NCBI GenBank assembly: GCA_023055355.1
Contig: JALJCS010000002.1
Span: 78,139,001 to 78,203,000, forward strand
Direction: 5' to 3'
DNA from: Agelaius tricolor
Lineage: Eukaryota > Chordata > Aves > Passeriformes > Icteridae
DNA: 64,000 nt
How positions within the stretch are numbered: the first letter of the stretch is position 1; every line of letters starts with the position of its first letter. Below the pieces are notes generated by a model. The model ran no database searches. It had not been told where the DNA came from and saw nothing but the letters and a program-made list of their open reading frames with translations. This document shows, one piece after another, positions 28,556-64,000 of the stretch. The position numbers and the translations under genes are program-made.

Positions 28556-30677
28556 AAATGAATGAAAAAAGAACAAGTAGGGAACATCTAAGAAAATCCC
28601 TTTATGGGTGATATCACCATGTGCAGTGAGAAGCTTTGTGATGATTTAGTGGCTGTAAATGTTTGCTGGGCACACACTCTTTACCCTAGACTGTAACAAC
28701 AGGAGAAATACATACTCCCAGTACATTAGAAAGTAACTACTGTGGAACAATATGGACTTCTGTTTGTAGACATAAAACTTTCTTCTTGGTCCTTCTACTG
28801 TGTTGGCAGGAATTTTCACCAGAAATACAAAGTCATCTAAATTAGGTGTCCAGCCAAACAATATATTCCAATTACCCAAGAGAAAAAGTGGACCAAAGAA
28901 TGAAGAAATACTAAACATGTGGTATTCTCAATAGAACAGCCTAAAAAAAAAATTACTAGAAAATACCTAGTATTTGCTTTACTAGGAAAGGGTATTGTAA
29001 TTCTAGGAGTAAGATGAAGAACAGCATAAATTGCTTAGACTAACAAACCAAACAAATCTAACAAACCAAACTAAGTCAGTAGTAAAATTTCATGATTGAG
29101 AGAGAATCTGGGGCTTGAATTAAAGCCTGATGCCACAAAACTACAGTTAAAACAGGGTTTTCCCAACTACCATAAAGGAACTATTATTTTTCTATTAGTA
29201 GAACATAATAATGAAGTCATCTATGTTACAGTGTCTCAGGGTGGGTGATAGAGTGTTTGAGAGAGAATTTTCTGCATTCATATTCTAAAAAAACATCTGC
29301 ATAGTTGCTTCCAGTAGCTTTGTGGCAGAGGCATCTTTATTTAGGTGCCTTTTCTACTGCTGCACAAAGGAAGAATATCCAAAGTAATAGCTGTGAAGTG
29401 TGTAGTGAAAAGTAGCTCAATTGCAGGAAGAAAGGAAACAACAAAACCCACAAACTACACAACAGCTCCTTCAAGTCGTATTACTTCCCTGGTCTGATCT
29501 CCAACCACTGCTGCTTTCCCTCTTTTTGCTGTCTTACTCACTCTCCCCAAGTATAGGTGAAATATGGGGAATTCAAGTGGGAAAAGAAAAAATTACAACA
29601 CAGTCTGTCTGAAATTCCCAGAAAATGCAAGTACAGTACACAAGTACACACATGCACACAGGTATACATATTGCTTTCTTTTCCTCCAGAGTCCTTCTTT
29701 CAGTCAGGCCCTTGACACCAATTCACAGGTCATACACAGGAACAGAAAGCTACTGGATTTGGTTTTTTCATGCTTACTAATCCTTACCCCCACAAAAAAC
29801 TACTGAAGGTATGAGACAGCTGAAGTTACCAAAACAATAAAACAACTACATTCTTGTGGTGTGCTGTCTTTTTTTATTTCGTTCAGTTACTCACAGATTC
29901 ACAAAATTCAGCAGTTGGTAGTGGGTCACCACGTCATTCATTAGTGCAAATTCATTAACTGTGACATTTAGCCCTCCTTGTCTTTTAGGCAAGTGACACA
30001 CACACTCCTGGTGCCTGGCCTTTGACCTTCTTGGTTTGTTTTCTTAAACTTCCTCCATTCTAACCAGCATAAGTGATAATTTACGTGGATTTGCACTTCA
30101 AATGAATTTAGTGCTATATAAAAATGGTTTTGCAAAAGATATTTGGTGGTGTATGAAAAACCCTCAAAGTGGTGGAAATTTCTGAAGCTCTTACAGAAAA
30201 GTTAATGTAAGACAGCAGTCTGTTTGGGCCTGCTGCACCACTGCTGTGACCAGAGCTCTGTACAGCTACAGCTCCAGGGTAAGCTGTGCATATTGAATAC
30301 AAAGCCTTGAGACAATCCAATATGTAGAAAAATAAACTTTTGGCAGAATTCAGCTGCTGCATTGGAAAGATACATGAACAGATATAGCTGTTTTTTTCTG
30401 CATGTACACTTTTAACAGTGCAATATGATATGTTAACACAAGTGTGTTGAATCGTATTCTAAAATCATGTGTGTACAAAATTCTGTGTAATTTAAATGTA
30501 ATGGAATTTACAGGTAATATTTAAAGCATATTACAGATGGTGATTTAAAACACATTTTTACTCTATAATAAGGAAGCACAGTTTGCTAAAAGTAGCATTT
30601 AATATAATTCACATGAATAAGGTGTTAAATTTTAGTATTTTTTTAAACATGTCTTTGCAGTTCAGCAAATATATGCC

Positions 30678-30694
30678 AATAAAATGCCAATAAA
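30678..30694 (+). terminator. Paired AATAAA signals, possible distal RMDN1 polyadenylation
   Basis: Two plus-strand AATAAA hexamers at 30,678-30,683 and 30,689-30,694 sit within an 11-base direct repeat (ATGCCAATAAA). They are 2.7 kb past the RMDN1 stop. Confidence 0.3.
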
Positions 30695-30776
30695 ACTCAT
30701 TTTAAAATGTTTTTATATTATTGTGCACTTATGACAAACTTGATCTACATAAAAGGATGACAGGTTTTAGATGTAC

Positions 30777-30782
30777 TTTATT
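30777..30782 (-). terminator. WWP1: Candidate WWP1 polyadenylation signal
   Basis: A minus-strand AATAAA about 1.14 kb past the WWP1 stop. Another stands at 31,310-31,315. Either could end WWP1 transcripts; the sequence alone does not decide. Confidence 0.35.
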
Positions 30783-31919
30783 CAAATACATCTAAATTTC
30801 AGTTAAGAATTTTAGAGAAATGAGAGTATTTAATACTAAATAATATTTTTATCTGTGCAAAGCTTAAGTAACTTTAATTTTATTTGAGTTTACTAAATCC
30901 AGTATCTGAAACTGAACAAGAACACCGAAAGCAGCAAAATTCACATTTCCTTTTGTATACCCTTATAGCTCAGTTTACATTAACATAACTACAAATTTAT
31001 AAAAAGGACATCACAGATTGAAAAGGAAACCAAACAAAACCAAATTAAAAAAAAAAAAAAAGCCTGCAAGACACCAGACCAAGAAGAGAATGGGTAGTAT
31101 TTTCTCTTTTATTATTTTTTCTTTGAAGATTACCTAACATCCTCATGGTAATAACCCAAGGTACTATGTAAACAAATTTCAATGCTGCTCAAATGAATTA
31201 AAATACTCTGTTCAGCTCCTGCAGTAAGTCAGAACAGTGGCACCAATTCCTTTCAACATTACATCACATTCATCTCATTGTACATGACTCTTGTGCAAGT
31301 AGTAAAGGCTTTATTCATGACCTTGGCTACATCAGTAGAGAGGGATATATCAGCTATTTATGTATTTAAAAAAATTTAACTGACAGAAGAACAGATTCTG
31401 TCGTCTCAAATACCAGCAGCATCTTTCTACATATTTAGGATACATTTGGCCTAAGCCTTTAACACCTTTTAGAACAGCCATGCAGTAAAACAAACTTGGA
31501 GATGTTTCTTTAGAGAACACTGAGCAGTTTAAACATTTTTCTGAATGATAAAGCCAAGATAAAGCAAATCCAGGCCCTTTTAAATGGCTGCAACTTTTCA
31601 TACACTTAAAAGCTCTATAAAACTAGAGCCCATTAGTATATATATTTATATTTTTATATATATATATTTTAAATAAGTCTCTTTTCTGCTTTCAAAATTT
31701 ATGGAGGGGTTTTTCTGGTCTTTTGAAAGGGCAATAAATAAAAGTAGAAAAGGCTGAACTGTTTTGCATATATTTGTGGAAGAACAGAGAACAATTAAAC
31801 TTTTAGAGTTCCAGAAAGATCACTGTACAGAACAGAAAGCTTATATACAATAAGGTGTGCAATTTTCGTTGGCTGGGCCTTTTATTATTCAAGATATCCT
31901 TTTTGACTAGAAGTCACTT

Positions 31920-62407
<30,488 letters not shown>

Positions 62408-64000
62408 CTAGAAACTAATAAAATACATTGCTTTATCTCTAATAGCATACTGTTGCTGAAAAACAGAAAATGTCCTGCCTACACACTGTATGAAATACTT
62501 TGCAAGGCAATGTTTTTCCTCACCTACTCTACTTCTGCTGAACAGAAAGAAGTCAATGCAAAAATTACCATTTTATTTTATTAGTAGCTTTTATTTTCAA
62601 AAGGTACTTTGTCAGATAGTTGAAACCAAGTGTCACTCTTTTCCCCACACACTGGCAGGACTGGTTGTACAGACAGCACAATTATTTTAGGGATAAACAC
62701 TGGAAATAACATAGGTTATTTTCTCATTGTTCTCCCTATTCTTCCCTTAACTGAAAAATGCCTAAGTATATCTGATGATGCATCTGAGGGATAATGAGAC
62801 AGACTATTCTTTAGTTATATTTTGTTATGAAAGTTGATGCAGTTCACGCCTATTTCAAAATGTCCCTGTATAGGAAAGCCTGTATACAGAGCTTCATTTC
62901 TTTGCCTGTATTACTGCATGGTTGAATTTCTGGGTTTACACATCAGTTTGTAACAATTAAGAAAGCTACTGTTAGCTTTCCTCTATTTAAACAGCTTTGC
63001 AGATGAACTCAAAGGTTTCAGGTAAATATTCAAAAATTAAGAAACACCACTGACCAAAGAAGCTACTTTCACATCCAAATCAGTGGTCAGTTCCTCAGTG
63101 CTCCTGAACATAAATCTGTTCACCCTCTTTCATGCCCAGTTGAGGAAGTCACTATAAAAACCAACAGCAGCCCAACTGCCAAGATTTTAAATTCTATTTC
63201 AGGCAGATGGTGTCTTGAAAAGACCACAAGAATGGACTCTCAACTATATTTACCTGCTGGCTCTGCCTTCTCTCTAATTCCTCCCTTGCTTCAGTGTGGT
63301 TCTTGTTTCTTCCACTTGCAAACTAAAACAAGGCTGAGTATCTTCAGCCATTTGAAAATAATTCTTCCCCATTCCTTTCCTTTATGGTACTTGCTAACTC
63401 AACGTGGAAGTTTACTAAACTGAAAGGGAGATGTATTTCTGGATTGCAGTATTCTGAGACGTAAACATTAGTCACTTAAAAGTTAGTGGGATGCAACCAT
63501 CCAAGGCTCTAAAGGAGCTAGCCATGGACTTTTATTTGTTTCAAATAGAAGGTGCCCAGTCTTAGTAATGCATCATGGGTCATAAAAGGCAACTGATAAT
63601 GATGAAAGCTGGATTGTAGTAAACTAAAACTGCAATTCCACACACAAGTCATATTTTTTCATCTCAAATCATGATATATTTTTAAACTTTGACAACCTCT
63701 ACTTCTTCCACATTTCCTCCACAATTTACTTTCCAAAGGAAAATACAACATTTATTAAAACACAGGTATTTAGTAATGATATTCAAGCTTCCTCCTAATT
63801 TCCCCTTTTTTTGTCTGATTATGTTTTGTTAGTAAGTTTTGAGTCCCCAAACATAAAAGGAGACCATTATCATCTTTTGGTTAGGACATCTTCTTAAAAA
63901 AACTATGAATAAGTAATAATACCAGCAATTCTTCCAAAAGAACTAACAAGACAAGATCTCACCAAGAATATTTCAACAAATACTGATGGCAAAGCATGCC
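62408..64000. other. WWP1 5' intron, right edge
   Basis: AT-rich. Reading the minus strand did not reveal the expected N-terminal WWP1 exon, which should lie beyond the window. Confidence 0.55.

Larger units (their letters stand above)
28013..31919. other. Tail-to-tail intergenic region and 3' untranslated regions of RMDN1 and WWP1
   Basis: No coding sequence was recognised. It must hold both 3' untranslated regions. A short direct repeat of GATAGTTAGAAAAGGC lies at about 28,230-28,275, an A-run at about 31,037-31,051, and TA-rich sequence at about 31,634-31,670. Confidence 0.6.

Overview
The window is vertebrate nuclear DNA, most likely from a bird. Coding sequence is split into short exons with GT/AG junctions, introns are compact, several CR1 LINE fragments are present, and there is one CpG island. 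The gene order CPNE3 - RMDN1 - WWP1 is the conserved block found on human 8q21. No gene of bacterial type and no CRISPR array was seen. Genes were identified by translating exons and comparing them with remembered family sequences; no database search was run.

Layout. Positions 1-4368 hold the first five coding exons of CPNE3 (minus strand; the rest lies beyond the left edge). A 9.4 kb 5' intron follows, with one large CR1 copy. A CpG island at about 13.43-14.48 kb is a head-to-head promoter: CPNE3 leaves leftward from a non-coding first exon, and RMDN1 leaves rightward. RMDN1 (plus strand, 10 coding exons, 302 residues, complete) spans 14,071-28,012. Its fourth intron carries an antisense LTR-like element. 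A 3.9 kb tail-to-tail intergenic region follows. From 31,920 to the right edge lie 22 consecutive coding exons of WWP1 (minus strand): the end of the C2 domain onward, a Ser/Ala-rich linker, four WW domains and the complete HECT domain with stop codon. Only the N-terminal exon or exons are missing. All exon phases join without a frameshift in the three genes.

Roles. CPNE3 is a calcium-dependent phospholipid-binding copine, RMDN1 a TPR-like microtubule/mitochondria-associated protein, and WWP1 a NEDD4-family ubiquitin ligase. They are neighbours by ancient synteny, with no evident shared pathway apart from the CPNE3/RMDN1 promoter.

I found no convincing new biological system. The most unusual local features are a 28-bp tandem duplication that copies a WWP1 splice donor (37,315-37,370), the G-rich antisense LTR in RMDN1, a pair of linker exons in WWP1 that could be skipped together in frame, and the compact bidirectional promoter.
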